The notes: generated from the letters alone by a model not told the origin. A stretch of 64,000 nt of DNA from Ambrosia x helenae (GCA_030844895.1 CM061225.1:104608688-104672687), one strand, 5' to 3'; counted from the stretch's first letter, positions 22,712-35,207 are shown. Made by a program: numbers and translations.

Positions 22712-23412
22712 TCATTTAATTTTCACCGTGTTTTGAATGTTTAAAACCGATATACATTTAAGAAAAACTATAACAACCAGAAAATAAAATTTTCACCTTT
22801 GACATTAAATAGAAGAAAGATTTTAAAATAATAATAATAATAAACACATGTATAGTTTTGTGGGGTTGGGCCATAAATTTTGCTTGGCTTCTTTGCGAAG
22901 GCTTTCCTTTTCAATGATCATATAAAGAGATTTGTTGTAAAAGAAGTTAAAACAAAATCAGGAAACAATTATTGAGTGCATAGAATCGTAACAAATAGCA
23001 GTATGTTCCAAGAAAAACATATGACCTTGATTGGAATTCACACTTAAGCCAGAGCAGTTGCTTAATCGTTTGTGTGTATATTAGTAAATAAAGGTACTCA
23101 AAATTGGTCTAACCACTAAATCGATTCACCATTCTAACTATCATTTGTTAAAAACTTATTTGTCCAAACGAGTGTCATGCACATGTCAACCTAAACAGTT
23201 ACCGGTATGTTCTTGATTCGATATAGTTTGAGAAATTGGATTTAAATATTCAAACTATTGCTGGTTGGTCGATATCGATCTCAACTATCACTTTGGCTAC
23301 CAATCCTCCCAACTTTAATTTATACTTTGTTTGTTATGCAGTCACCCTTAAACTAACCAAACACTAACTACATTTGTTTTTTTAATGACGTGGCATTCGA
23401 TGTCAGCATGCC
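22712..23412. other. intergenic, no gene seen
   Basis: AT-rich DNA with a short AAT run near 22828-22842; no coding signal found. Confidence 0.5.
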
Positions 23413-23622
23413 CAGTGGCGAAGGTTTGTAGGGGCGGGGAGGGGCGGCCGACCCCTCCGGATTTTCGCGCAGAAGTTCCGATTATATAGTATCCGTATAG
23501 AAAATTTTGAAAATATAGGGTTTCGACCCCCCGAAACTGGTTTTCAACCCCCCGAAACCAGTGACTTCCGAACCCCCGGTGACTTCCGACCCCCCGAACC
23601 TTCGGGTCAAGCTTCGCCACTG
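23413..23622. mobile_element. hAT MITE (CAGTGGCGAAGC family)
   Basis: Exact 8-bp duplication agcatgcc (23405-23412, 23623-23630); ends CAGTGGCGAAGG and CAGTGGCGAAGC (reverse). Opposite orientation to 10781-10998. Confidence 0.9.
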
Positions 23623-23857
23623 AGCATGCCACGTAGAAAAATTTTGCGACATCAACATGCCATATAGGAATAAATGCCACGTCATCAAAAAAAACTAACA
23701 GAGATAGTGTTTTGTTAGTTTGGGGTGACATAACAAACAAAGTATAAAGTTGAGAGTATTGGTAGTCAAGGTGATAGTTGTGGGTGATATTGGCTAACGA
23801 GCAATAGTTTATAGTATTTAAATCCAATTTCTCATATAGTTAGCTAATTAAATAAAA

Positions 23858-24042
23858 GGGGAAATAGCGAAAATAGCCATTGACTTAGTCAAATTTCGAA
23901 AATAGCCACCCCAACCGTCTCGGGAGAGACGGTTCCCTCATCCCGAGGCATCTGAGCTGACTCCGAAGACGGGTGAGACGGTGACCAATCAAAACAAGCC
24001 ACGTATCCCAAGTCTCTCTCTCTCTCTCCTCACTTTCTCTCT

Positions 24043-24081
<39 letters not shown>

Positions 24082-24434
24082 TAATAAAAAAAATCTCCAA
24101 GCGACTCTGTGACGTCTCCCGACGCCTAAAACGTCTCTGTAACGTCTCCACCGTACCGGAATCGTCTCTGTGACGTCTCCTAACTCCTAAAACGTCTTTT
24201 GCAACTGTGTCGGAAGCGTCTCTGTGACGTCTCCCAACGCCTAAAGCCTCATGGAGACGTCTCGGGACCTGTGAAGATTTTTTTATTATGTTTTTGACAA
24301 GTGGCAATCGGCTATTGGTTCACCACTAAAGCCTCATGGAGACGTCTCAGGACCTGTGAGCGTCTCTCCCGATACAATTGCGGTGGCTATTTTCGAAATT
24401 TGACCAAGTCAATGGTTATTTTGGCTATTTTCCC
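23858..24434. mobile_element. Mutator-type MITE with long inverted ends and internal tandem repeats
   Basis: Exact 9-bp duplication taaataaaa (23849-23857, 24435-24443). Inverted ends of about 53 bases (GGGGAAATAGCG... and GGGAAAATAGCC...; both contain CAAATTTCGAAAATAGCC). 9-bp duplications and long ends fit the Mutator superfamily. Interior: (CT)n at 24019-24079 and three ~60-base tandem units rich in gacgtctc/cgtctctg between 24103 and 24250. Confidence 0.85.
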
Positions 24435-24443
24435 TAAATAAAA

Positions 24444-25120
24444 TCTTATTCTTATACTTCTTCTTGAGTCTTGAGTCTTTCCTAATCTCCCGAGTCCTCT
24501 CCGAGTCTAGCCGATGCCCATTGTATATAAACTAAGTTTATATAAATGAGGTTTCTCAAACTTTTTAGTTATCATCATTGTTTATGTTCTAAAAAATTAA
24601 TGATAGAAAAAATGAATGATAATAATTTTGAGTGGGGAAGTAGATGATAAGTATCAATGATGAAAACATGCTTAGAAGCTAAACGTACTCTATGTCCTAA
24701 TAATGAGTAATGACAGTGATTTCATGAATGCCTTGAAAAGTATTCCTTACAAAAAAAATGTTATAATAATATAAAAACTATAATTTACGACTCAAATATT
24801 GCATGTGAGTTCCTCAATCTTAATTGTATCCAATCCTGTTAATTGTTATCTTCATATATATTTTATATATTTAGATCTAAATATTTCAATTATTGTATAT
24901 TTATTCCCCCTACGCATATAAAAAAGGGGATTATTTTTCTTCAATCATCTGTTTATTGACGTATTCATGTGAAAGACATTAATTAAAAGATATTAGATTC
25001 ATTTTAAGTCAACCCCAACAACTTGCTTAAATGATAAATTAAACCTCATAAACCATTTTAAAATATTATCGGGCTTGTATAATGATGTGGATCAGTAGAT
25101 GCTTTCTCTCTTTAGATTAA
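24444..25120. other. intergenic, no gene seen
   Basis: AT-rich; nothing recognised before the short Helitron. Confidence 0.45.
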
Positions 25121-25700
25121 CTAGTATTATGCCTGCGCGCTTCGCTGCGTAAATACAATTCTAAAAAAACATGGCAGTGTATTGCATTCTAATTTGGCTA
25201 AATTTTGTAAAGCATGTATCTTTCTCGCTCTCATTCTCATAAGAGACGGCTTTTGAAAGTAAATTTAAGATTTAACAATCAAAAATTACAATTCTTGTTT
25301 TTTTACAACTCACCTATGTTTTTATGTTTATTTTGTTCATACAATCATTCAAGCTTAACTTTCTTAGTATAATATAATGATTTTAGAATTTATATTTATA
25401 TTATAGTCATTTTGCAGTTGATTTAGACGGTCCCTTTGTCTTTTTAATTGAAATCATATAAGGGTGAGGAGCTTCAAAACAACTCACATGATAGTAATGA
25501 ATGTGATAATTCAAATACATTAATAAGTCTCTAAATTGATTATATAGTTATAGTACAAGTGCATAATGCAATAAGGGGTATTATGGGGAACTTTTACATG
25601 ACATATCTATGTTAACGCATGAGTCTCTTAATATCCCATCTTAAAATAGGTGTAAAATTACTTTTCTAGACATGTCTCTTCCTTAATAAGGTAACATAGA
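25121..25700 (-). mobile_element. short non-autonomous Helitron, same family as 13952-17499
   Basis: On minus it starts TCTATGTTACCTTATTAAG after A and ends in a GC-rich hairpin region (GCAGCGAAGCGCGCAGGC) and CTAG before T. The first about 180 bases of its 5' end match the 3.5-kb Helitron (taatatcccatcttaaaat, gtacaagtgcataatgca). It has no captured genes. Confidence 0.8.
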
Positions 25701-27389
25701 TTATTAAGGAAACGTTGGATACTAAAGAGTTATAAGGAGCACAACCAAATGATAACGACTTTAGATTGCCATTGTCATGATATCACCTTTTTCTTCCATG
25801 TAAAAAACAACATGCAAATACTTAGAGCAGGATGAAAGGCAAACGGGTAACAAGTTGCGCCGCGAACCCCTTTTGAATAGCAAATTGTATCCTATCGAAA
25901 ACAAAACCTTGGTTCTTAGGTGTCGAGAAAATTGTTGTGGACCCACTCTATCTAGGAACCCAATAGCTTTGAAAGCCAAAGTGTCAAAAGTATTGAAGGC
26001 CAAGAGGACGAAAACATGCTCATATACAAAGTTAGGCTTAGAAACTTTTTCATATAATAAAAATGTGTTAATGTTTTTTTTTTTGGTCTAAATATCATTT
26101 ATAATATTAGCTTGTCATAGAATAAGCAATTACGTGTATACAAAATTTGTCAAGTATGACTGATTTTTTACATGCATTTTCGTACCTCACTCATGTTAAC
26201 CTTACATGCATTCTGTAGTTTGTATCAATCTAAAAGAGTATACATATATCGTCGCCTGATCGTGCATTCTATAAGAAATATTGATAAATACAGTTATAAT
26301 CAAGGGTTCTTTGCATTAATTAAGATGAAATATTTGGTGCATATATTTTTGTCTTTTTGTTACTAGTTTTTTTTTTAACTACAACAACTAAAGAAATGTA
26401 AAATATTATAAATTTTTAGTAAATATCCAAATATTTCCACAAAAAATTGCTAATAATATAGCAATATATTTTTTTTTTAACGGCTAACGAAACGTTTCTG
26501 CCCGACTACCCATTAGACCCGTAAACTGGCGAACCCAAAAACCCCCCAGGACTATATAAGGGGCTGGCCAGGGTAGCCAGGCTTGCCCACGAGGTTTCCG
26601 AACCGGAAAACTTAAAACACATTCTTCCTAAAATTATAAAGTTATAATAATATATTATGTTTTCCAAGTCATGTGTCATGTTTGACTATAAATAATAGAA
26701 TAAACTTTTTGTTTGTCCCGATTCCCAAAGCGGATTTGGTAAAGCTCAAACTTCAAAAGCATTGCTCCATGATGAGTGCACACATGGTTTTTTTCAAAGA
26801 AAACTATCTGCTTTCCGTAACAAGGTTACGGTCGGTATTGACTCGGTTTGTTAAAATATTAGTATGATACATGTACTTAGTATAGTAAGTTAAAAGAGAT
26901 ACGTCCAAAAGGATATTGACATGTGTTTTACATTGATCAAAAGAGAAAAAAAACAAACAAATTTGGTATCGGTACCAATATTCAGGCAGCTAATGTCATT
27001 CGGCCATTTGCTATGGCATACGGTACTGAAAAAATACTCTATTGCAAATGCAAAATTTGTTTTCAATCAGTGTTGTAGAGCCGTGTAAAAAAACCCATAA
27101 AAACGAATACAGTAGCGGTACCCATGTAGTTCGGCAGTATTGGTTTGGTTCGTCACGGTAAAGAGCAAAAAAACTGAATTGACCAGTTTTGGTAAAATTT
27201 TTATTGAATCATATATAAAAATAAACATGTCGCAACAATATATTCAAAGTTTTATAAAATGTTATACTATGTTACTCAAACAACAAAATGATTTAAACGG
27301 CTTTTGTTTATTGATAGTAAATGCATTAAATATGTTTATATAACTTTTGTGTATTTGCGAATAGTAATAAATGACAAGTATCTAAACTG
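25701..27389. other. intergenic with a SINE-like fragment
   Basis: AT-rich. 26470-26625 starts with poly-T and aacggctaacgaaacg and has a GC-rich body, resembling a minus-strand SINE piece; no flanking duplication was found. 25830-25860 (gggtaacaagttgcgccgcg) resembles 61052-61082, an unexplained shared word. Confidence 0.4.
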
Positions 27390-28150
27390 GGGCACTTGGT
27401 GAGTTGGTTCCAAATAATGATCGGTATTGCTCAGGGGTGTACAAAATGCTCGCGGTTCGAAACTCGCTCGAAAAAAGCTCGACTCGAAAAAAGCTCGTTT
27501 TGTTATCGAGCCGAGCCGAGCCAGCTCGATTACAAATCGAGCCGAGCTCGAGCTAGGGGTCTTGGCTCGTGGCTCGGCTCGGTGGCTCGTTTTATGGCTC
27601 GATAAACATCTTTTATATACATATTAATACTTTGAATTAATCAATAAAATATGAAAAATAATAGAACAAAAACACAAATTATACAAATAATACTTTTAGT
27701 ATGCTTTTCATTCATTAAAATATTAGAAAAATAAAAAAAATACATGTATATGTGTAATTTTATTTTTATTTTTTTTGTTTTTTATTTTATAAATATTTTA
27801 AAAAAATAACGAGCTCGGCTCGAACATTTACGAGCCGAGCTCGAGCTCGGCTTTTCAGCTCAACCAAAAAAAGAGCCGAGCCAAGCTGGCTCGTTTAAGT
27901 TCGAGTTCGAGCTCGAGCTTAGCCTGGCTCGGCTCGGCTCGACTCGATTACACCCCTATTGCTTAGGACTCCAGTACCTACATGAGGACTCACATACTAG
28001 GATTGTGCATAGTGATATAAAAGCCAGTAACATTCTTGATGACAAATTTCAACCAAGAACTAGAGATTTTGGGTTGAGTAGATTCTTCTCTTAGGAGTGA
28101 GGACAAAGCTTATCTCGGCACTGCGTTTGCCGGAACAAACCTGAACCCCG
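27390..28150 (+). pseudogene. receptor-like kinase catalytic-core fragment, split by a MITE
   Basis: Left piece (27390-27432) reads VSWFQIMIGIAQ; right piece (27962-28140) reads GLQYLHEDSHTRIVH, SDIKASNILDDKFQP, RDFGLSRFF and EDKAYLGTAFAGT. This is the catalytic and activation segment of a DUF26/LRR-VIII-like plant receptor kinase. The insert between them is the hAT MITE 27433-27957, which interrupts the frame at the Ala-Gln position. Other damage: HSD replaces HRD, one Leu of NILLD is missing, ISDFG has become TRDFG, and there is a frame break after SRFF. No other exon of the gene lies nearby, so this is an isolated relic. Confidence 0.85.
27433..27957. mobile_element. hAT-type MITE, GAGCTCG-rich
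   Basis: Ends AGGGGTGTA and TACACCCCT, flanked by attgctc/attgctt. Both arms are dense in gagccgagc/gctcgagc words in opposite orientation around an AT-rich core, giving a long foldback. Same type as 29437-29954, 57755-58492 and 60100-60594. Confidence 0.8.
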
Positions 28151-28720
28151 CCAAATGTACCCATCAAGGATGCAACTTTGAGGCGTGTTACGCAAATGAA
28201 ATGTTAAAAATACTCGTTTAAAATTGAGTTAGCGTGCGCTTAAAACAGATTTAAGTCTTTTGGTCAAGATTGCTTTATTTATCCAATATACAGAATCAAA
28301 ACAAGCTAGGTTAAGACCTGCCCCAATGTGTTTAGCTTATATCTCAATAACTCTTCAGGCCAGGCCACTGTCAAAATTTGCCTTTCATACCGAAACCAAA
28401 TAGCAACTTAATGACATGATACTTTTAACCCACATCAGGTCCTAACTTGACTCCAACTAAAGCTCGGTCGGGTTTGACAAACTCTTAGCTGAATCACTAA
28501 CTATTGTTCTAGCGAATAACAAACCAAATCGGCCAAGTTGGGTGGTCAGTCAGACCGGTCATGTTTGCCGGTCTTAGATGATTAGTGATTAATTTTATTC
28601 CAAAACAATTTGGTGGAACAAAATCCATTGAAATGATAAATTAGGTTCACAATAATAAAACATATACATAACTAACTACTCCAGAAACGGAAAAATATAT
28701 ATATAAACGATAAGATTGTT
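28151..28720. other. intergenic, no gene seen
   Basis: No coding signal beyond the kinase relic. Confidence 0.45.
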
Positions 28721-28937
28721 CGTTGTGGGCCGCGAGCGAGCTCCGGCGCGAGGGAGGTTTCATCCCGGTTCTCACCTCAGCCACAACAGCCCCACGCGAA
28801 CAGCCGCGGCGCAAGCACGGATGAGAGAGGTGCTTTGGTCGCGCCGGTGCTCACCCCCAGCCACAACAGGGTCAAGTGACCGGGTTACTTGAGATTGAAA
28901 TTTGTGGCTTGCGCCTGCTCGCTCGCGGCCGGCAACG
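28721..28937. mobile_element. small GC-rich element with ~21-bp inverted ends
   Basis: Left end CGTTGTGGGCCGCGAGCGAG and the reverse of the right end CGTTGCCGGCCGCGAGCGAG differ at two positions. The body is GC-rich against an AT-rich background and has an internal echo (tcacctcagccacaacag / tcacccccagccacaacag). No clear target-site duplication, so the class is open. Confidence 0.55.
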
Positions 28938-29176
28938 GATAGTCTAATAGTTAAACGGCGGCAAAGCGCTAAAACAAAGTGTAAACTGATCCATTTGAAC
29001 ACTCCTGCTAATTAATGCATGAAAGTTTTTTTAGATGAAGGAACAATACGAATGGCAAACTCTAGTGATAAACAAGAAGAAACAAGTTAATGTCATTTGA
29101 ACATGTAAAATCATAACAAAAGTACATTATGCTCCAATAATTTTTTTGACAAATTACCAACAGCAATCCGTTCAAC

Positions 29177-32100
29177 TCAGGCAACTACGGCTTCCGTCAT
29201 TTCATGCTCAACGGTGGCTGGTTCAACAGGATAGTATGAATAGTGAAGTTCACCAACATCATCACCTGATAGCTTTGTCCATCCATTTGGTCCCACATGA
29301 TAAACTAAAACCCAAAAAAAAAAAAACAAATAATAATCAAATCATACATGTAAGGTTATTTCAACCATTCTACTTATAAACTGGTTACTGGTTAGTTAAA
29401 GTTATATTTTCTCTAATTGGTCAAAAGAGTATGATATTAGGGGTGTAAACGAGCCAAGCCGAGCCCGAGCTTGACTAGACTCGAGCTCGGCTCGTCATGC
29501 TTTTTCGAGGCTCGAGTTCGGCTCGGTTCGAGCCTACTATTATGAGTTCGAGCTCGAGCTCGACTCGAAAGTAAAACCTAAGAGCTCGAGCTCGGCTCGG
29601 CTCGGCTCGAGGTAATTTAAAAATAATTTTAAATGACCTAAAAGATCGGCTCGAGCTCACTTCAATAGCTTAAACGAGCAAAAGCCCGGCTCACCAATAT
29701 TATTAATTAAAATTGAACATGTTTACAGGACAAAATTGCATACATAAAAAAAAATAATATAACAATTGTTTGGGCTCGTTTAGGCTCGCGAGCCTAAACG
29801 AGCTTTTTATGTAAGGCTCGAGCTCAGGCTCGATAACTAAACGAGTCGTATTTCAGGCTCGAACTCGGGCTCGTTAAGGCTCGGCTCGTTTGAGCTTTTT
29901 ACCAAGCCGATCCCGAGTAGCTCTCGAGCCATTGTGTGTCATTTACACCCCTAAGTATAATGGAAAAGAAAAAAAAAGTAAATTACATTTTGGGTAGCCT
30001 CCTTACATTGATCCATAATTCTATGAAAAAAAAACTATGTCATTGCTGAAATAACGTAGCTTTGTTATCATAAACGAAATTTAACGGATTTGGACAAAAC
30101 GTCTTTCAGGTCACTTGAGCAACCAAATAGTAAGTCTGTCCCAAATCCATTTTGACCCATTACTCAAGTCATTAGCCCCCATTTAACCACATATAGTACA
30201 GATAATTTGACACCAGAAAGAAAGAGGGTGTACCGCTAGCAACACCGCCACTAGCTCCATCACGGAATGTTGCATGATAAATGGCTCTTCTAGCCAATTC
30301 AGCAGCTTCATCAATTGTCAAATCATATTTGTACTACCGTATTGAAAGAATTACGACAACATTAAACCATTATAATCTTAATGACATGAAAACATAAATT
30401 AAACAAGACTTCAACAATGTTATTATGTTATTATATACATTGTGAAGTTATTAATATTTTATATTTAAAACAAACGTTTCAAGACATGTTTGATGCTCAC
30501 CCGCTATCTAGTACACCATAAGCATAGGGTGAACCAGACCCAACGGAGAACTTTGTTCCTTTCAGGCGTCCTCCTTCACTGTCTACATAATATAGACCTG
30601 GACCCTATAAAATATAAAACGTGTGAAACCTTTGAACCACCTTAAACATGCCAAACATGAAGCTAAAGTACACAAAACAATATTTGGGTATTTGATTGTG
30701 TGTATACCTTCTCATCCCATCCTGCAATCATTGTCCCAACAGACAAACCCATTCCACGATAAGAATATAATATATTTGCCAGCAACTTTGAAGCACCAGT
30801 CACTGAAATCCTTCTCTTGTTTGCCAATTCATGCAAACGACACTGAAGTATAATAAACAAAAAGAAAACAAGCATTGGTTTAGGCCACAAGGTATACATT
30901 ATTTATGTGTTTATCTAAATACTTCAGGCTTTCAGCAAACTTAATTCTAGAAGAAAAAAGCCCACATCAAAAAAACAGTGGAAACCGTCAAATACACCAT
31001 GGGAGTAGTAGGCAATGGGAGGTGATTCCGTCAAATACACGGTTAGCGTCAAATTGGAACACCATGGCACGACTTGAAAAACAGTGGAAACCGGGTGGTC
31101 AACGTATTTCAAAAAGAATTAAAGGAGTGATTGGAGATGGTAAAGACGTGAGATTCTGGCTGGATATTCGGGTGGGTTGGAACCTCTTAAACTCACTTTT
31201 CCTTTGCTATTTGCGTTGGAATCTGAGAAAAAAATGTAGGGTCGCCGATAGAATTCTTGTTTCGACGGAAGGGAGTCATTTTGGCTGGAAATGGAAGCGT
31301 ATACCAAGGACTGAAGAGGAGGTGCAGCACCTGCGCGACTGCTGCAGATTGTTGGATCAGGTGCGGCTTCGAACAGGTACAGATTCTTGGCGTTGGTTGG
31401 GTCACAAGCCAGAGACGTTTTCAGTGGCTGCGGTAAAAAAATAGTTATAAAGGAGGAGGTTCAACCGGCAGAAGTAGTTTTTAAATGGTGTAAATTGGTG
31501 CCTAGTAAGTGTAATATCTTCATGTGGCGTGCTATGTTGGATCGGTTACCGACTAGGATGGCGCTCAAAAGACTAAATGTTTTGGTCAAAAGCAAAGATG
31601 CAGTTTTTGTGGAGAGTTTGAGGAAACGGTTGACCACGTTTTTACCGAATGCAGGATGGAGGGGGAAGTTTGACAAGCGTTCTCGACTTGGTGGCAAATC
31701 CGGCCTATATTCGCGTTCACGGTTCGGGATTTATTGGTTATTCATAAGCATGCAAAAGTTTCCAGGCTAAAGAAAGAAGTGATTCATGGTTTGATTATTA
31801 TAGCATGTTGGACAATGTGAAAGACGAGGAATGAAAAGATTTTCTCGAGTTCTCGAGTCGAACTTGCACCGCGGTAGACATTATCTCATCGATTAAAGCG
31901 ATTGGTTATTTATGGTTTAAAAATAGGCGTAAATGTAAAAGCATAGAGTGGGATAGTTGGATGAACTGTAACATGATGTAATTGGTTGTTTTTGATCCTC
32001 TTGTTTCTTCTCGAAACAGGTGGACTTTTGTTTTGTTGGTATTAATAAAGTTGATTTTCAAAAAAAAAAAAAAAAAGAAGTTTCCATTTTGATGTGCTTT

Positions 32101-33905
32101 GGTCCAACTTCTAATTGGCTATACCTCATAACTTTTAGAAACTTTAATTTAAGCTAATCTTCAACATTGTCAGCAGGTAACAAATTTCATAACCACTTTC
32201 TATCAAAAAATTCTGAGGTTCGGTTTTTTAAGGACAAGAATTCTAAAAGAAGCTACTGTAGCCAAACTAATGTAGGCACCACAAAAATATTACCTTAATA
32301 CCTAAATTTCTGTGCCAGAACTGGCAATCTGCAGCTCCTCCAGCCATTGTACCCAACATATAGGGGTTAATTTCAATGATTTTCTTCACAGATTGAGATG
32401 CTGAAAAAACCATAATAATGAATTAGACCGTTGAATGTTTATAATTAGAGCCTGCGGCCTGAGAAAATCAAAAGCCTAGTTTGGGCTGTATGGTATTTCA
32501 AACACTAGTTACAAGGTAACCTATTACATAGCGAATCTTCACAACTTTTATATAAGTGTAATCATGCTGAAAACTAAATAGGGTATCTAATAAGTAAATC
32601 AACTAAGAGTTGAGGTGGAAATTTCGACCCTTTTGCTTAGAAATGACCAAACTGGGTTATGTTATCGTCTAAATAGATTGAATAAAAAACAATAGTTGCA
32701 AGGGAAGTATATATCTTATAACTGTAATAATATAGTTTTTAATCCTATTACCTACTTGGCTATTTATAAGAATGGACAGTACCGAAAAAACAAATGTTTA
32801 TTGGGTCAACCAAACCTTAACATGTGTCAACTCATACTAAAAGCAATCCATTTCAACCAGCATGCTTTTTGGACCTTTTCCAGGACCCATTAGCAAAACA
32901 GTACAGATGACGGAAATACAAATGGTTTATGAGAGACAATCTTAGTGTCTAGGTCTGTTACAACTACAGGCATACCACTATAGCATAATGGCACATATTA
33001 ACAATATATCTATCACTAACCAACAATTATTCACTAACATATTTACATATCAGAGTTTTGTGAACAAAATTATTGAAAGCATACAAAAGCCTTCTGGGAG
33101 AATCTTTCCAGATTTACTACATCAATTATTTCGGGTCCCATCTTAATCAAGGATGATATTTTGTCTTTATATTATCCTATGTATCTTAATTCTTACAACT
33201 TGGGCTATTTGGGGTAGATAAACACAATGAGGGTAAATATCATTTTTGTAGTCATCATCATCATCATACTCATTTTTGTAGTAATAACTAATAATATACA
33301 ATTTCTTTTGCACAAAGAAGGATAATCGAAGTGGGTAAAATGTCCAAACGCATTATGTTTTATGTAGTCAGACCCAGAGGTACCAAAATCACTGAATCAC
33401 ATCAAACATAAAGCTATTTCAAGTTAAATGTTTAAAATTTGTTATAAAAAGTTGAAATTTAAAAAGATTTGAATGTATGCTGCAATTGCACAATGCATTA
33501 TAAAGTTACAGAACAAATTATCATTGCAGTTAAAACAAAAGAAGTGCATACAGATATAGCCTCCCATGCTAGCTCGGGAATCAGCAGCAACCATCACACC
33601 GTCCTTGAAGATAAAAGCCAAGGTTGTTGTCCCCTTTGCTGGCTTTACCATTTGGATGGAGTTCTTTTGGAAATCATCAAACTGAAGCAAGGGATTCAAG
33701 GTAGTTTTTAGCAAAATAATGCATTCATCAATTTTACATTTAAAAAGAAGAGGCATTTAGAATATAACATGGTATAAAAAAAACTCACATCTGATGTGAC
33801 TGGAAGATCAAATGAAGGGGCCGCTGAGAACCCATCCGACAGCAACTCATTCTTTCCCCCGTAGAGTGGTGCACCTGATTCTAGTCCACTAAAGTCAAGC
33901 TTCAT
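29177..33905 (-). CDS. PBE: 20S proteasome subunit beta type-5
   Basis: Seven coding exons on minus: 33905-33789, 33681-33552, 32400-32294, 30842-30708, 30604-30501, 30333-30234, 29304-29177, mostly with GT-AG borders. The product is the chymotrypsin-like threonine protease of the 20S core: propeptide of 56 residues, cleavage KG|TTTLAF leaving Thr57 as nucleophile, conserved Asp (AADSRAS) and Lys (SQSVKK) at mature 17 and 33, then GTMAGGAADCQFW, ANKRRISVTGASKLLANI, GWDEKGPGLYYVDSEGGRLK, GSGSPYAYGVLD, RRAIYHATFRDGASGG and the C-terminal tail. Expected length is 273 residues. Problem: exon 5 ends in phase 2 (GCGG|GTGAGC) while the only acceptor before exon 6 (GGTAG|TACAAA) leaves the join one base short, so strict splicing shifts the frame. 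Intron 3 carries a LINE. A 5'-UTR intron (35256-33915) is likely. A paralogue may exist elsewhere. Confidence 0.92.
29437..29954. mobile_element. hAT-type MITE, GAGCTCG-rich, in the 29.3-30.2 kb intron
   Basis: Inverted ends TTAGGGGTGTAAA / TTTACACCCCTAA; arms rich in gagctcg/cgagctc. Flanks gtatgata and gtataatg agree at 6 of 8 positions. It lies inside intron 6 of the proteasome gene. Confidence 0.8.
30985..32076 (+). mobile_element. 5'-truncated L1-type LINE inside proteasome intron 3
   Basis: Opposite to the host gene. Blocks recognised: GVIGDGKDVRFWLDI, KCRVADRILVST, the zf-RVT start (FKWCKLVPSKCNIFMWRAML) and DRLPTRMALKRLNV in several broken frames, then a 17-base poly-A at 32060-32076. 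Frameshifts and stops make it inactive. The left border and flanking duplication are unclear. Confidence 0.85.
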
Positions 33906-33914
33906 GATTTCTAC

Positions 33915-35176
33915 CTAGATACAACACTTGCATCAATAATTTTTTAACTTTTAAGTTTCCTATGGCGGCTACATACTTCAAACTATACACAAAAAAATAT
34001 AATCCCATTAACAAGTATCAACTGAAATGAAAATCTTGATAATATTTGCTCCAATTTGAAAGAACAAGAGCAGACTTACAAGGTCAAACATGTTTACATT
34101 CCAAATTTAATATGCACAAGAATTATAAAACGGTAGGAGAAAAGAATGATAACTACATCAAACAGCATAGCGAACACTAACTAAATAGTTGTTCTATGGT
34201 GGTGAAAATACCTCGATAACTACAAAAATTCTGTGGTTGCTAATAAGTAATAACCAGTAGAATGCTTAAAAATGTTAACTACGTTCTGAGCCTCTGATAA
34301 CAATGACTAAAAAGTTATAACCGTTGTACCACGCTTTAGCTTCTAAAACACATTGCAGTTTCAAAAGTGCGAAATAAACATTTACCCTAAAAATTTATTC
34401 CATACTTTTGCAAGTACAAGGTTTTCTTCCAAGCAAAGCCAAACACAATGCTAAAAAAAAGTTTAAATTTTCCATGTATAGCCTATATTCTATCCCTATT
34501 AACTACAATAGCCACATACGATTGTTACATAAGTCAATAAATCTCGAAATAGCGACGTGTAGATATCTTTGTATAAAAGAATCATAGAAAACAAAACAAA
34601 ACTTAGTATGTGTCATAGTTGTTAATAGCTACCCTAGCGCCAGCTATAGCGAATAGCGCTCATGTGTCACTATATGGTCGATAGCAACAAAACTGCGGGA
34701 AACAGCGAGATTTTTGTATTTTTTTTATTTTCTTTTTGTTTTTTTGTTTTTTGGTAAAACATACAAATAAAATATCTCTAAAATTTTATTCTAGTGTATC
34801 TCTAAACATGAAATAGCGCCCGCTATTTCATCACTATCGCTACGTAGCATATCGGCAGCCCTGTCTCTATAGTCCGCAATTCGCTATTGACAACTATGGT
34901 ACTATGTGTCATCAAACAAAATCCTACAAATAATAATCCACCCCCAAAACCCACACCTTATTAACCAACCACCAAACCATATAAAGTATAAACAGTTAAA
35001 GCTGTGATACAAATCAACACATATTCTGCACCAAAACCTATAATTTCTGTAACAAAAAGTAAAAAAAAAAAAAAAAAATAATGGTTCGAAAAGTAATATT
35101 CGTAACAAAACCCTAACTATTAGACATTAGTTTATAAATTATAATCAAACTACACCAAATGCATACAACTACTAAC

Positions 35177-35207
<31 letters not shown>

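Noticed and set aside
24100..24260. Short tandem units, CRISPR-like at first sight
   Set aside because: Plant nuclear context; units are contiguous tandem copies without unique spacers and lie inside a MITE.
25761..26003. 80-residue minus-strand frame
   Set aside because: No family recognised, no neighbours in frame; only a short word shared with 61.05 kb.
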